Assembly (NCBI GenBank): GCA_032718475.1
Contig: JAUCBJ010005719.1
Span: 1 to 33,907 of the forward strand
DNA length: 33,907 bases
Reading direction: 5' to 3'
From: Nemertoderma westbladi
Lineage: Eukaryota; Xenacoelomorpha; Nemertodermatida; Nemertodermatidae
Within the stretch, counting starts at the first letter, position 1, and every line of letters begins with the position of its first letter. The notes under the pieces were generated by a model. The model was not told the DNA's origin, ran no database searches, and saw only the letters and a list, made by a program, of their open reading frames with translations. Positions 10,037-20,036 of this stretch are shown here, piece by piece. Position numbers and translations under genes: made by a program.

Positions 10037-11130
10037 TTAACTGTCAAAATTTCGCGCCCCCACGAAGTTCCCGCCGTGATCGGAATAAATAATGGCGGGC
10101 TTTCCTCTCCGCGCTATGAACCGCCGCAAAGCCAGCAGGAATGTATCGGTCATTGCGTCGTACGCCACCTCCAGTTGAACAGTGCGCGTCGCAAGGCATG
10201 TAAAGAGGCATCCGTACCTCTTTAACGTCGACCATCCCCTGATAATGGGAATGGGCCCCCAGTAATCCACCCCACAATGTTGGAACGGGGGTGTATGGCT
10301 ATCGACTCGCCCCCGTGGCAGCACGGCCATCAACGGGACCTCGGGTTTACGCATCCATCGCTGCCAACACGGTATGCAACCATGAGTTATCTTCCGCACT
10401 GCGGAACGTCCCTTCATCACCCAATACTTCTCCCGCACTGCCGCCAGGAGCTGATTCCCGCCCCCGTGTCCCATCTGAAGGTGCAAATCCCAGCCACGCT
10501 AGCAGGCTGTCATGGTGCAGTATAGCGGGATGCTTCGCATGGAATGGGATCGAGGCATTATCCAACCATCCTCCAACGCGCATAATGCCCATCTCGTCTA
10601 ACCACAGCTCAAACTTCACGAGCTCACTCTCCCTCCCCCCCACAGGTTTCTCTTCCCTAATCAGTTTCAGTTCCTCCTTGAACGTTGATTGCTGGTCTAT
10701 CCGGATGGCTAGCATCCCACAGTCCTCTAGCTCATCAGCTGTGAGGGGTCCATTCCGCTTCTCCCATGGACCGGGTCTGAAGTTGTGCACAAACCGCAGC
10801 AACCACGCGAAACGCCTCAATACCACAGAATAAATCGAGAATCGTTTCAGTTCTATCAGCAGCTTCACAATGCGAGTCGCAGGGACTGAACCACCACCCT
10901 TCAACTCGGGATCATCGTTGGAAAGTTCTGGATTCTCCGACCCCGCCAGCCAGGCATCACCCTGCAGGAACGCAGGCCCCTGAAACCAACGACTTTCAGC
11001 TCATAAGTCCTCACACCGCAGGCTGCGCGTCCCGTCATCCGCAGGGTTCAACACCCCTGGAACGTGTCTCCACTGGATCGCCGTCGACTCCTCCATGATC
11101 TCATCAATCTGCGAGGCCACGAATGGCAGA
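10037..11130 (-). pseudogene. BEL/Pao RNase H tail, linker and integrase N-terminal half
   Basis: From 11130 downward, the RNase H tail carries a QWRHVPGVLNPADDGTRS motif near 11070-11020. The pol linker follows (10904-10486) with RVGGWLDNASIPFHAKHP, typical of BEL between RT and integrase. After a frameshift near 10470-10490, 10486-10037 encodes the integrase zinc-binding region (H..MGHGG...C..C). It then gives the first half of the rve core: FQHCGVDYWGP (first Asp), GCLFTCLATRTVQLEVA, ALRRF, and SDHGGNFVGA (second Asp region). Coding breaks at the LINE insertion. At least one stop near 11005 and one frameshift disable the copy. Confidence 0.87.
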
Positions 11131-12660
11131 AATCACTGCAAATGGTTCTGGATGTAGGCGATAAGCAGCGTGGAGTCAGACCAGTAGAACGCACCATTGA
11201 GTTCTAACCCAATTTCAGTTTGAACAGTACGAGAGAGACGTACAGCTAATACAGCCCTTTGCAGCTCCAATCGAACGATAGTTAGCTGTTTAATTGGCAC
11301 CAACCACCCCTTGGCCATCACGAACATGCCAGCCATGATCCCACTCTCGTAGACCATACGCAGGTACGCCACCGCAGTGAACCCTGCTTCTTATGCATCA
11401 CAGAAGTGTAGAACATTACCGGAAGAATGAACCCAAGAGGATCGAACACGAAACACAACACAGAGAGCATCCCACGCTTGGTAGTCGCTTCCTCCACCTC
11501 GGGGAAACTGAAAGTGATTTCGTCGACTTCCGTATCCTAATGCACCCCCAATGTCCGAACCACAGGGAGGGTTCATACTTCAAGATTGAGCGAGGAATCC
11601 GCCCGCTCCGCCAGAGGTATCGACCGCAAAACCATCCCACGAGTTCTCGACCACTTCGTCAACCGGAAGCGCCGGCTGCCAAGTACCGATAAGTTCACCA
11701 ATAAGTTTCTTTGAGTCCTTGACCTCGTGTACAGAATTAGCGAGATCATCGGAGTAGAAAGAGCTCTTCACCGCGCATACAACCTCTGGAGGGCAACCCG
11801 GTTCCTCCGCGCACGTCGCCATCGCATCGAGCGCACATGCCTGCAAACTGGTGACCCCAAACACATGCAACGTCATCTGGTACGGTACGTGATTGGTGGA
11901 CCCTGTTCCGCATTGTCCTGCCATAGGAATCGAAGCGACCGCTGATCCCAAACCGGGACTTTCACCCAGTGGTACATCGCCTTCACATCCGCCATGAAGG
12001 CAACAGCATAGCGACGGAACCAGAGCAGAACGCCAACTATTGAGTTCAATACATCCAGCCCTGAATAGAGTTTACTGTTCAACGAGACACCACGGTATGA
12101 CTCGAACCTTCCCGGGTTTGTTCGGGTCCTGCACCCGGTGGTGAGGCATGTAGTTGTCCCACGTGTTGGGATTCCGCAACTCCTCCTCCGTCGTCCGACG
12201 TCTGTACCCGTTCTCGAAGTAAGAGTTAATAGTTTCTCGGTACATCTTTTCCAACTCAGGATCCCTTCTCAACTTCCTCTCCAGAGATAACATCCGACGA
12301 AATGCGCTGGCCCAGTTGCCAGGGCACCGAGGAGGATCCTCAATCCACGCCATCGCAACTTCAAAGCTTCCATCCTCCAGTCGATTCTTCCCTTCCTTAA
12401 TCAGTAGGATTGCTTTCCAATCATCTTGAGACATTGGTCACTGTACGTCAACTGAGACTCCGAAGCATTCCATCGTCCAGAAACGTTACAACTGTTGGGA
12501 CAACTGTTCCTCCACATCATCCTTACACAACAGGTTTACCTTCCGTCTTTGCTCCACTCTATTCTCATCTGTTTGACCACCCAGAATCACTGGACCATAT
12601 ATAGACCACCCGAACACTGAATGCACTGCATAAGGCTGACTCTTACGACCATGCACTGAC
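11131..12660 (-). pseudogene. BEL/Pao reverse transcriptase and RNase H
   Basis: Successive minus-strand frames give the BEL RT in order. First comes an N-terminal segment (12434-12072) with MSQDDWKAI, then YMPHHRVQDPNKPGKVRV. Next (12082-11873) are the LN..L..GLDVLNSIVGVL motif, VAFMADVKAMYHWVKV and LRFLW. Then (11951-11580) come YQMTLHVFGVTS and the catalytic SFYSDD box (usually YVDD), followed by thumb and connection sequence. The RNase H portion (11372-11133) contains KQLTIVRLELQRAVLAVRL and FYWSDS. Frame changes near 12075, 11880 and 11400-11580 mark it as dead. Ser in place of Val in the catalytic box is unusual. Confidence 0.88.
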
Positions 12661-13068
12661 TCCCTACTCTACCATTGCTGGGTCCCTTGCTCCCAACAGA
12701 ACTGTCACTTTCGAATAGTCGATCCCCTCGGGCAACGGCAGATCCGCTAAATACGGATACCTCTCCTTCACACTCGCCATGCTCAACCTCAGGGATGAAA
12801 TATTAATTTTCAGGATAGTCCATGCCTCGTCCACCTGGTAGACCTCCTTCGACCCATCACGTACCCCAACCTAGAATGACACCAACATGGCGGGCCTAGC
12901 ACTCCCATCATGTTCCACCAACCCAATCATCAGCTCCTCAGTTGGTCCATGTAAACCTAATCGATCTGCCAAACCATCCTCCACCAGAGTCAACTCACTG
13001 CATGGGTCCAATACTGCGTATGTATCCTCAACTTGGCCGTCTATGCCATACATCCGCACCGCCACAAC
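12661..13068 (-). pseudogene. BEL/Pao aspartic protease (DUF1758-like) and linker
   Basis: 13065-12871 reads TYAVLDPCSELTLVEDGLADRLGL. This matches the BEL DUF1758 protease, where the active site is LDTGS followed by TL(I/V). The catalytic Asp and Ser remain, but Thr-Gly is replaced by Pro-Cys, which should abolish activity. Downstream (12860-12670, another frame) the linker motifs W-T-I-L-K-I, YPYLADLPLP and VTVLLGA are readable up to a stop near 12663. The protease would have matured the Gag-Pol polyprotein. Confidence 0.8.
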
Positions 13069-13600
13069 TCATAATAATACTACCTCTCGGGCCCTGTCAC
13101 ACAGCCGCGAACTCAATACTGCTCGACTCACCCCTACCTTCTCTGCTCCACCCACCGGCTGTACCGATACTACTCCCAACTCAGTGTTTCTCTCAAGCGG
13201 AGCAACTCTACCCTGACTCACTGCCCTCTGCTCAGCTATACGCCCGACTTCTGGAATCAATGCCCAATGCAGTAATGTACTGTGCTTCTTACCACACTTT
13301 TGGGCCTTACACCTCCACAGGCTGTTATACTTGTCCACCTTATGTCCTGAACCTAGGCAATTTGTGCATAACTGCTTCTCTGTAGTGGTAGCTAACCTTT
13401 CCTTATGCTTCAACGCCTTGTACTCACTACACCAAAACACTGTATGTGTACCACCGCAATAAGCATAGACAATCACTCTTGGTTCTGCTACCGGTACCTT
13501 CATACTGGTACTGGCTGTGCAGTTCATCTGCTGGGTCATGTCCTGTGCCCCTGCTGCCAGGTGCAGGTCGCAGTGAAGTGCACTCAGAGTGGACATGAGA
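13069..13600 (-). pseudogene. BEL/Pao Gag C-terminal zinc knuckles
   Basis: A 175-codon frame holds the Cys/His clusters that link gag to the protease in BEL elements. A first cluster (YCGGTHTVFWCSEYKAL) is followed by CTNCLGSGHKVDKY, a Trp/Arg spacer, CKAQKCGKKHSTLLH, then a Ser/Arg tail. These nucleic-acid-binding knuckles package retroelement RNA. The capsid (DUF1759) part expected further upstream, at coordinates above 13600, is absent, so the element is 5' truncated. The knuckle His and Cys residues look mostly intact. Confidence 0.82.
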
Positions 13601-13848
13601 ACACTCTACTCCAGAAAAGCCATTGGTAGATCACCATCTGCCTGGCCAGGCCATATACCACTGCAGCCAAGTATATGGGTCCTTAATCCAGGACCAAGGG
13701 CGTCCTTATCCCAGAACGAAGGGGGTCCTAGTTACAGGATCAGATTTACCCTAGTAAGAGGGTCTATACAGCTACAGGTGGCACCTCCTTTATGCTGCAT
13801 GGAGGTGGCAAGTTTTCTTGATCAATGACCTAGAATACCTGAACTGAC
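13601..13848. other. non-coding junction between BEL and Mutator-like sequences
   Basis: No family motif appears on either strand. On the minus strand a short imperfect AGGACC/AGGACG-type repeat recurs near 13690-13740. The gag capsid gene of the BEL element should lie here but does not. Confidence 0.5.
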
Positions 13849-15277
13849 TTGAGCATATATACTGTGATGGAGCTTGGGCGGGGTTTGGAGGCTATACATA
13901 TTTTCGCAGAGATGATGAACATGCTGATTACACTTAGTAAGACGACGTATAGTCGTCATCAACATTTACTATTTGAGGCTCACAATGAGGTTGGGCAACG
14001 TGAACTTATTCGAGCTCGTCGTGAAGTATCTAATGATAACCACAATGTAGAGACGTCCATTTCCTATGATGGCACTTGGCATAAAAGGAGTGTAAACGTT
14101 ACACCAAATCGAAAACCCCAAATCATTATACTATATAGGCAATATACAATTGGGGGGGGGGGGGGGGGGGGTTGTGTTGGATGGTGGATGTTAGAGAGGG
14201 GGATATGTTGAATGAAATATTGGGGGATGTGGTGGTGAACACGAAGTGGGGGTGGGGTGTGGTGGGGGGAGGGGGGGGGGGGGTGGGGTTATGTTGAATG
14301 ATTTGTTATTGATGACTTGTTATGTTGATTGCTGTCCAGGTACGTACAAAGTGTCCAGTGGTGCCATTGAGACTGATATTTCTATAGAGATCTTTCAAAG
14401 ATCTAAGGATATGTGCGAAAGTTATAATCATGGTCTCATGTATAAGAATGTAATATGCGTTGGCGATTCAAATGCTTATAACTCAATTTGGGATATATAT
14501 GGTGCCTGCAACATGTGCCAAGAATATAGTATAATGTCGGGGGAAGGAAAAGAAGGGTTTGATTTCAGTGAACAAGGACGGAGGCATTGGGACTTACACA
14601 CTCACTCACATGATATTAGTGATCAGCCACCCCCATCAACCTCCTCCAATAATCCATCAACCTCCAGCGAAATACAATCGACCTCCTGTAATATAACATC
14701 AACCCCATCTGACATAACACCGGCTACATTCTCCTGTAAACGTATTAATAAAGTCGATTGTATTAATCATTATCAGAAATGTCTTGGCAAGGGTTTTCGA
14801 GATATCAGAAAGACACTTACAAAAAAGGGAACTGTTCTTGAAGACAAAAGGCCTGTTGGAAATAAAAAACATAGACTCACGTTATGTGCAATTGAAAAAC
14901 TATCTACGTATATGGGTGGAGCTATTCGGTCGTCCATTGTTGAGACTGAAGATCAAGATGATTAAAAAAGGATACACCATCTCAAGCAGCAGATATTAGG
15001 ATCCTTCCGACATGGAGTAATAACGAAATATAACGATGAGCGTCACCGGTACTGTCCAACAGGAGCCCAGTCATATTGCTTGTACAAATGTACTGGTGAA
15101 GTGCCACCAGATAAAAATCACCATTTGGATCCTGTTTTTCTTGGACACATTTTATCACTATACAGGCGGTTAACAACTACAAAACTTCTAAGGCAATGTC
15201 TACCTGGGTTCACACAAAATCAATCGGAATCTTTAAATGCTCTGGTATGGGCGAGAGCACCCAAACATAAATTATAG
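13849..15277 (+). pseudogene. Mutator-like transposase domain protein, broken and 3' truncated
   Basis: The pieces match the animal 'Mutator-like transposase domain' family. The first ORF (13849-14100) gives GRGLEAIHIFAEMMNM, a helical stretch, and the SYDGTWHKR motif bearing the first candidate catalytic Asp. After a G-rich replacement (14090-14340) the domain resumes with SSGAIETDISIEIFQRS, then GDSNAYNS (second Asp region), a Ser/Pro-rich spacer, VDCINHYQKCLGKGFRDIRK and KHRLTLCAIEKL. A stop and frameshift at about 14963 follow, then YCPTGAQSYC and FTQNQSESLNALVWARAPKHKL. The family normally continues past this last motif; here it stops at 15277, where Helitron-like copy A begins. A residual cut-and-paste transposase gene, not functional. 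Confidence 0.82.
14150..14295 (+). repeat. G-rich tracts (poly-G and G4-prone) inside the transposase
   Basis: A run of 20 G occupies 14152-14171. Between 14245 and 14287 further runs of four or more G are packed closely. The flanks repeat short blocks such as TATGTTGAATGA (near 14206 and 14291). This segment replaces about 60 expected residues of the transposase. It has strong quadruplex potential; the exact poly-G length may be a sequencing error. Confidence 0.8.
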
Positions 15278-15287
15278 GTAAGGTAAG

Positions 15288-15808
15288 GCCGCTTAGGTAA
15301 GTTGTATTGTAGGCCTTGTGAGTTAGTTGTCTCCAAGACGCCATCTACTAGACTGAAAGAGCAGAGGGTAAATCGAGAATGTTTAACTTCACATAATAAC
15401 CACGTTATATATTAAACAACTGTGCCTTGCAGGCAAAGCACCCAGAAAGTAAAATATCATAAGTGTGAAATGTGTTCCAAAGCTGTACAATCAATCTGTC
15501 CATTTAGAAGGTTTTGCTCCGTCAGGTGTGTTAAACGGCAGAATAGTATAAATGCTGATGTAAAAACAATTGTAAAATGTTTTGGAAGTGGTCTAGAAAA
15601 CGAACAATATTTTATAGACCTACATAAATCGGGGAAATGCAATACAATTGGATCTGATAATAAAGATGACAGATCTGGCAATGATGAGAGGGGTTCTAGT
15701 ATAACTACTGAAAATCAAGGGAAACATTTGGGATTAAACAACTCTGATCTAGTATTGGGTGGTGTGGGTGGCCGTGGTCGTCCTAGAAAGAGAAAAATTA
15801 CCATTTAA
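15288..15808 (+). pseudogene. Copy A zinc-finger and AT-hook segment
   Basis: The frame starts inside a zinc finger (LYCRPCELVV), has one TAA at 15413 where B has a Gln codon, then runs from 15422 to 15808. It carries CEMC, 13 residues, then CSVRC, a C-x2-C/C-x3-C zinc finger. A conserved FGSGLENEQYFIDL motif and an acidic linker follow. It ends with GGRGRPRKRK, a classical AT-hook. An extra A near 15797 shifts the frame right after the AT-hook; B lacks it. The segment probably gave DNA binding to the element's protein. The upstream zinc fingers present in B are missing because the copy begins here. Confidence 0.75.
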
Positions 15809-17205
15809 AATGACAGGACAGTTGGATGGCAATCATAATACATTGGAGACAAATACAAATGAATGTGAATCAAGTGCGATACCACATCGAATTATCGGTG
15901 AAAGGAATCAGAACTCTAGAAAGAGAAAACTCAAAGACAGCAACTCCTCTCAGACTAATAAATGTAAATATATATATTTATCAGATATTGAGGCTCATAT
16001 TGTTAACAAGGATATTATAATAAAGGGTGTAGTTACTGATTACGAGTGTGCTGAGACTGATATATTACTAGCTGGTGTTATAATGATAGCAAAATGTGTA
16101 AAATACTGTATGGGACATCTAGTGATAAAACTGTACGTAGCATTAATCTTAACAATCTCTTATATCAAGGTTTTCCCAGCAACCAAATTTCTACCTTCAA
16201 ATGGTATTCTTGGTTGCATTTCAAAAAGGTGTTAAAAAAACAAGGCCACAATATAGAAACAGTTATCAATAATGATTCACTTTTTCTTGATATACTGCAA
16301 CGTGTGAATTCCTATTTCATTAACAATAAATACTTGCGCGAGAGTGTTTCTCTTGAACCATATATGGGTCCACAATCGTACAAAGATCGACAAAATAAAT
16401 TGTACTAAATTGTACTACTATGGTAGAGGTAATTTAAAGTATTATCGATTAAAGGACTTCAATTACGAAGTTAAGAATCGGTTTGGAGTTGCAACAATGA
16501 ACGATTTTCAGGGAAACTTTAATACTCCAAGAATAGATGCAGACACATTTGAGAATATGTTACAAAAGGTGAACCGTGATATAGAGAAACATATAGACAG
16601 GCATCCTGATCTTTTTAAACTATATTCTGGCCCACAATGTCACGAGGATAGGGGGAATATAAGTAGAATGACATATGATGTCTCATATGTACAACACAAG
16701 GTTCAAAAATCACTTTCAAATATTACTCCAAGTAATGTTGTTTTTGAACCAGCTGAAGCCACAAATACATATTTTCAAGGACGTTGTTTTTTAAGAACAT
16801 GCAAAGTGTGTGAAAAAACACGGCTTGTCGACAGCAGAGCTGCTGCTAAGTTCCATTCGGGTTTCTATGAATATGGAGGGAGAAAAATAACAATTCATTT
16901 TGAGTGTAATCTTTTGTGAATGTGGATTGTTCAACTTCTCAAGATGTTGAACTAATCACAGCGTGTGAGCTGGCTAATGACGAGCGTTATATTCTGTATA
17001 TAAATAACACTGGTTTGGTTGTCAAAGTTAAAGTATGTGAACCTGTCAATTACATTATTAACTTTGAAGTGAAACAAGTTTGTGCACCTCCAACATCATG
17101 TTTGGCAACAACACTTAGCCGCATTGGCAAGATTTCTCAGTCACAAATACAATTGGGTAATATTTCATCTAGTGGTCGATTTATTGCTGATATACAATCC
17201 CACCA
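15809..17205 (+). pseudogene. Copy A central region (lysine-rich linker and Cys-rich domain)
   Basis: Fragments in three frames line up with the continuous reading of copy B. 15811-16062 gives RKRKLKDSNSSQTNK and LSDIEAHIVNKDIIIKGV. 16094-16390 gives a YSWLHFKKVLKKQG segment and VNSYFINNKYLRESVSLEPYMG. 16410-16915 gives FGVATMNDFQGNFNTPRID, a CHEDRGNISRMTYDVSY motif, and FLRTCKVCEKTR. 16916-17192 gives a Cys-containing beta-rich stretch. No catalytic motif is visible and I do not recognise the domains, but the CKVCEKT and CHEDRG motifs look like parts of metal-binding sites. Each frame break is a 1-base change or small duplication relative to B. Confidence 0.65.
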
Positions 17206-19602
17206 TTAGATGTTGCAAAAATCAATATAAAAGAACCACATCAGGCCAAGTATTGTATCCAATGGCTTGAAAATCCTTCAAACAGTTCATCAGAAGATTT
17301 CACTGCAAACTTGGAAGTAACAAGTTTGATTGGTCTGAGAAATATACATGCTGTCTATGATAACTTAAAACTTTTACATTGTATTGCTTGTGGTAGACAG
17401 ACACCAGGATTTGATAAGGATTTAAATAGCCTTGTAGTTCCAGAATTAAAAAATAATGTAACACTTGAAGATACTAATTTACTTGAAATCCTTCAAAAAT
17501 CACAAGTCATAAGTGAATATTGTATAACACTTTCAGACAAGTTCACTGACTCTAATGTTTATGTTTCAAGTGATAGAGAGGTTGACGGGATCTGTACAAA
17601 CTGTGAGTCATTTTATAATGTAGTAGATAGTACTGTATTCCCAAAATATTCAAAACCACCAGAGGCAGATAATACACCACCAAATAGTAATTTTAGTGAC
17701 AACATGGAGGAGTGGAATACTAATTTAATTGATTTAAATCCATATTCATCTGCTAATCTAATGTCTTTAGATGTATTTGGACATGTGGAATATGAAGCTT
17801 TTGTGGATACATTAACAAAGGCTGAACGTATGGTATTGTCACCAACATTATTATCAGTTCATATTTATCGTAACAAAAAGAACAATATACCATTCACAAA
17901 ACATGGTTCAATTTGTTACAACTTAAAGCAACCATTACAAGCTAAAAATTTGCCATGGTGGGACTTTTCTAGTATGCCATTTGTTGTCATGGTGTCAAAA
18001 ACAGATGGCAAAGTCATTCATGAGGCTACCGTAAATATGGATAAAATAAAAAGGGCGAAACATTTTATGGAAAGGGATATGGTATGTCCTGCAACAGGTT
18101 TCAAAAGGCCATATTACTTATATTGTAAGGAGAGCACATGTGCTAATAACTGGTGTACATTTTCCAATGCGAATATGGAATTATTGCAATCTCAGTTAGA
18201 GAATGGTCATGGTAATCAACAACGAATGCCAATTGGTTTGCGAATAATTGATGATAATCAATTATTGGCAAGGGCTGATAGAGAATTGACTATTCCGGTT
18301 TTTAAACATTGGATAACTTCCAGCATGGAATTGGGTGCAGCTCTATTAGAAAAATATAAGTTGGAAGTTCTCCTTGAAAGTGATTCTCAGGGTAATACAC
18401 TCAAGTTTGTAGATGATTTATGGAGTTTGATTAAACAATTCTATAATAGTGATATATTGGACCATGGTGGTGACAATGGTGGTGACGAAGTGACACCAAT
18501 CACTCTGAGAACCATAGTTAACTTTGCTTTACAGAGAAATTACTTTGATCCTAATGCTACATCAATGGGTAACAATGACCAAAATATTAACCTCGGAAAT
18601 AATGGCCAGGGTCGGTCAACAAAATTTGATTTTTTGGGAATGGTTTGTGAGGAAGTAGAAATTTTATCCCGTGACTACTCCAATGATGAGGGACAGGGTA
18701 ATGCCATGGCACATGTAGGTAACATTGAATATGTCAGTGAACGACCTGACGAGATAATAGCTGAAACTGTCCAAAGTACCATTTTACAAAGGTTAGAGTT
18801 TCCAGGTGTTGATAAATCATCTCGCATACCTGAAAATACACCAGGATATCTTCCACGAGCCTTTCCATTTGTATTCCTAAGTGGAGATGGGTGTGCATTT
18901 CAGGATAGAAGGAGAGATATAAAATTTCCAAAATCTACCTGGGAGAAAACTTATGGACATTGGCTTTTTAAGAACCCACGTGCTGCACAATGTGAGGAAC
19001 TTGCATTTCATTTTTATAACAAAGATAAAAGGGGTAGAGGCAAACTAAATGCTTCATTGGCTTTTCGTAATTTAGGGAAAGATAATATATTGCCAACTAG
19101 AAATGATCTTTTAAATATGCCACTAACTCGTCAAACGGTTGCAAATGAACTTTTGCAATTTAAAAGTAATATTCCAGACTCTAGAGCTTTCTGGAAAAAG
19201 CAGAAAAGTGATGCTCTCGGTTCAAAAAGGTATTTGGAAGATATCCAAAGCTGGAGGCCAGACAAAACATATCCAATTCTTCCAATAATATTCCAGACAA
19301 GGGCATTCCCATATAATCATGATCCTGCAGCACATCGACTTATGCCAGGTATTGCAGAATTTGAAACAAATACTGGGGAAAATGCAAGCAATCAGTACTT
19401 TTTTCAACGTTTGATAAATACATTGATTAATCCCCATATAATTTCAGTATTAAGTAGTATGAAGGCAGAACTAGATACAATGTATTTTTCTCAAATTAGG
19501 TATTCTGCTGACTATTATTCATGCCGTGGTGAACATGGAGCAAATGGCAATCCACACTGGCACAAAATTTTATGGAGTAAGTCTATAAAAGTCTATAAGT
19601 AA
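17206..19602 (+). CDS. Copy A Helitron-like Rep protein fragment (DUF6570-like, Helitron_like_N, HWH motif)
   Basis: This is the longest intact frame of the window (763 codons from 17311, open from about 17206). Counting from 17311: residues about 170-260 (ERMVLSPTLLSVHIYRN ... MPFVVMVSK) resemble DUF6570, which precedes Rep in animal Helitrons. Residues 260-285 hold VCPATGFKRPYYLYC and another Cys pair. Residues 508-575 (GYLPRAFPFVFLSGDG, then WLFKNPRAAQCEELAFHFYN) match the start of Helitron_like_N. Residues about 655-755 hold the Rep part ending in RGEHGANGNPHWHKILW, where His749-Trp-His751 is the HUH-type metal site. The frame ends soon after because of a 10-bp duplication. Rep would nick and join DNA in rolling-circle transposition. 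Catalytic tyrosines cannot be placed. Confidence 0.75.
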   Translation, partial: LDVAKINIKEPHQAKYCIQWLENPSNSSSEDFTANLEVTSLIGLRNIHAVYDNLKLLHCIACGRQTPGFDKDLNSLVVPELKNNVTLEDTNLLEILQKSQVISEYCITLSDKFTDSNVYVSSDREVDGICTNCESFYNVVDSTVFPKYSKPPEADNTPPNSNFSDNMEEWNTNLIDLNPYSSANLMSLDVFGHVEYEAFVDTLTKAERMVLSPTLLSVHIYRNKKNNIPFTKHGSICYNLKQPLQAKNLPWWDFSSMPFVVMVSKTDGKVIHEATVNMDKIKRAKHFMERDMVCPATGFKRPYYLYCKESTCANNWCTFSNANMELLQSQLENGHGNQQRMPIGLRIIDDNQLLARADRELTIPVFKHWITSSMELGAALLEKYKLEVLLESDSQGNTLKFVDDLWSLIKQFYNSDILDHGGDNGGDEVTPITLRTIVNFALQRNYFDPNATSMGNNDQNINLGNNGQGRSTKFDFLGMVCEEVEILSRDYSNDEGQGNAMAHVGNIEYVSERPDEIIAETVQSTILQRLEFPGVDKSSRIPENTPGYLPRAFPFVFLSGDGCAFQDRRRDIKFPKSTWEKTYGHWLFKNPRAAQCEELAFHFYNKDKRGRGKLNASLAFRNLGKDNILPTRNDLLNMPLTRQTVANELLQFKSNIPDSRAFWKKQKSDALGSKRYLEDIQSWRPDKTYPILPIIFQTRAFPYNHDPAAHRLMPGIAEFETNTGENASNQYFFQRLINTLINPHIISVLSSMKAELDTMYFSQIRYSADYYSCRGEHGANGNPHWHKILWSKSIKVYK

Positions 19603-20036
19603 ACTTATACATGAAGGATTATTAGATATAGAACAAATAGCCAAAAAAACAACACAAGATCATAATTCGATGGAAATCACTCCAGAGAAAGAAACAATTA
19701 GAGCATCAGTTACAGATGCAGTAAATAAAAGTTGGGAGATCTTAAGAGAGAAATATATAGCGGCCATGTCTGGAATGTATGTCAACTGGAATGCAGGTTT
19801 TACAAAACCTCATCTTGATAATGATGTATATTACAAGATGGGGAGAGTACATATGATATTAGCTATGATAGACGAAGTACTGTAGCAGGAATACATATGG
19901 CTTCCACAATTGATGAATGTCTAACTACAGGAAATTTTCAAAAATTAGATCATCCATATGTGACAATTAATAATGGAACAGGTCGTCACTTATCACATAC
20001 AGGTAAAAATAATCTTCCATATAGTAGCCTCATAGA
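19603..20036 (+). pseudogene. Copy A segment downstream of HWH
   Basis: 19605-19884 continues the Rep reading (KLIHEGLLDIEQ, a basic helical segment, WNAGFTKPHLDNDVYYKMGRVH) to a TAG at 19882 that copy B shares. The +1 frame is open from about 19861 to 20042 (AGIHMASTIDECLTTG, then HPYVTINNGTGRHLS), which could be a frame-shifted continuation or a second exon. A helicase would be expected next in an autonomous Helitron, but the sequence switches to gypsy coding at about 20037. Confidence 0.6.

Larger units (their letters stand above)
15288..20036 (+). mobile_element. Helitron-like element, copy A
   Basis: Similarity to copy B begins at 15288 (GGCCG) and continues to 19896, where B is cut by a DNA transposon. 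A runs on to about 20036, where gypsy RNase H coding begins. Coding order: zinc finger, AT-hook, middle region with Cys pairs, DUF6570-like region, Helitron_like_N, HWH Rep motif. Termini (5' TC, 3' hairpin with CTRR) could not be fixed, and no helicase is present. Lesions include a TAA at 15413-15415, frameshifts near 15797, 16062, 16395, 16916 and 17190, and a 10-bp duplication near 19585. Most of these are intact in B. Confidence 0.75.

Noticed and set aside
10291-10833. 180-codon plus-strand ORF
   Set aside because: Antisense to the BEL integrase and linker reading, which has clear motifs.
17311-19602. A cellular gene on the plus strand
   Set aside because: A second broken copy lies at 25886-30356 and the domains are those of a Helitron-like element.
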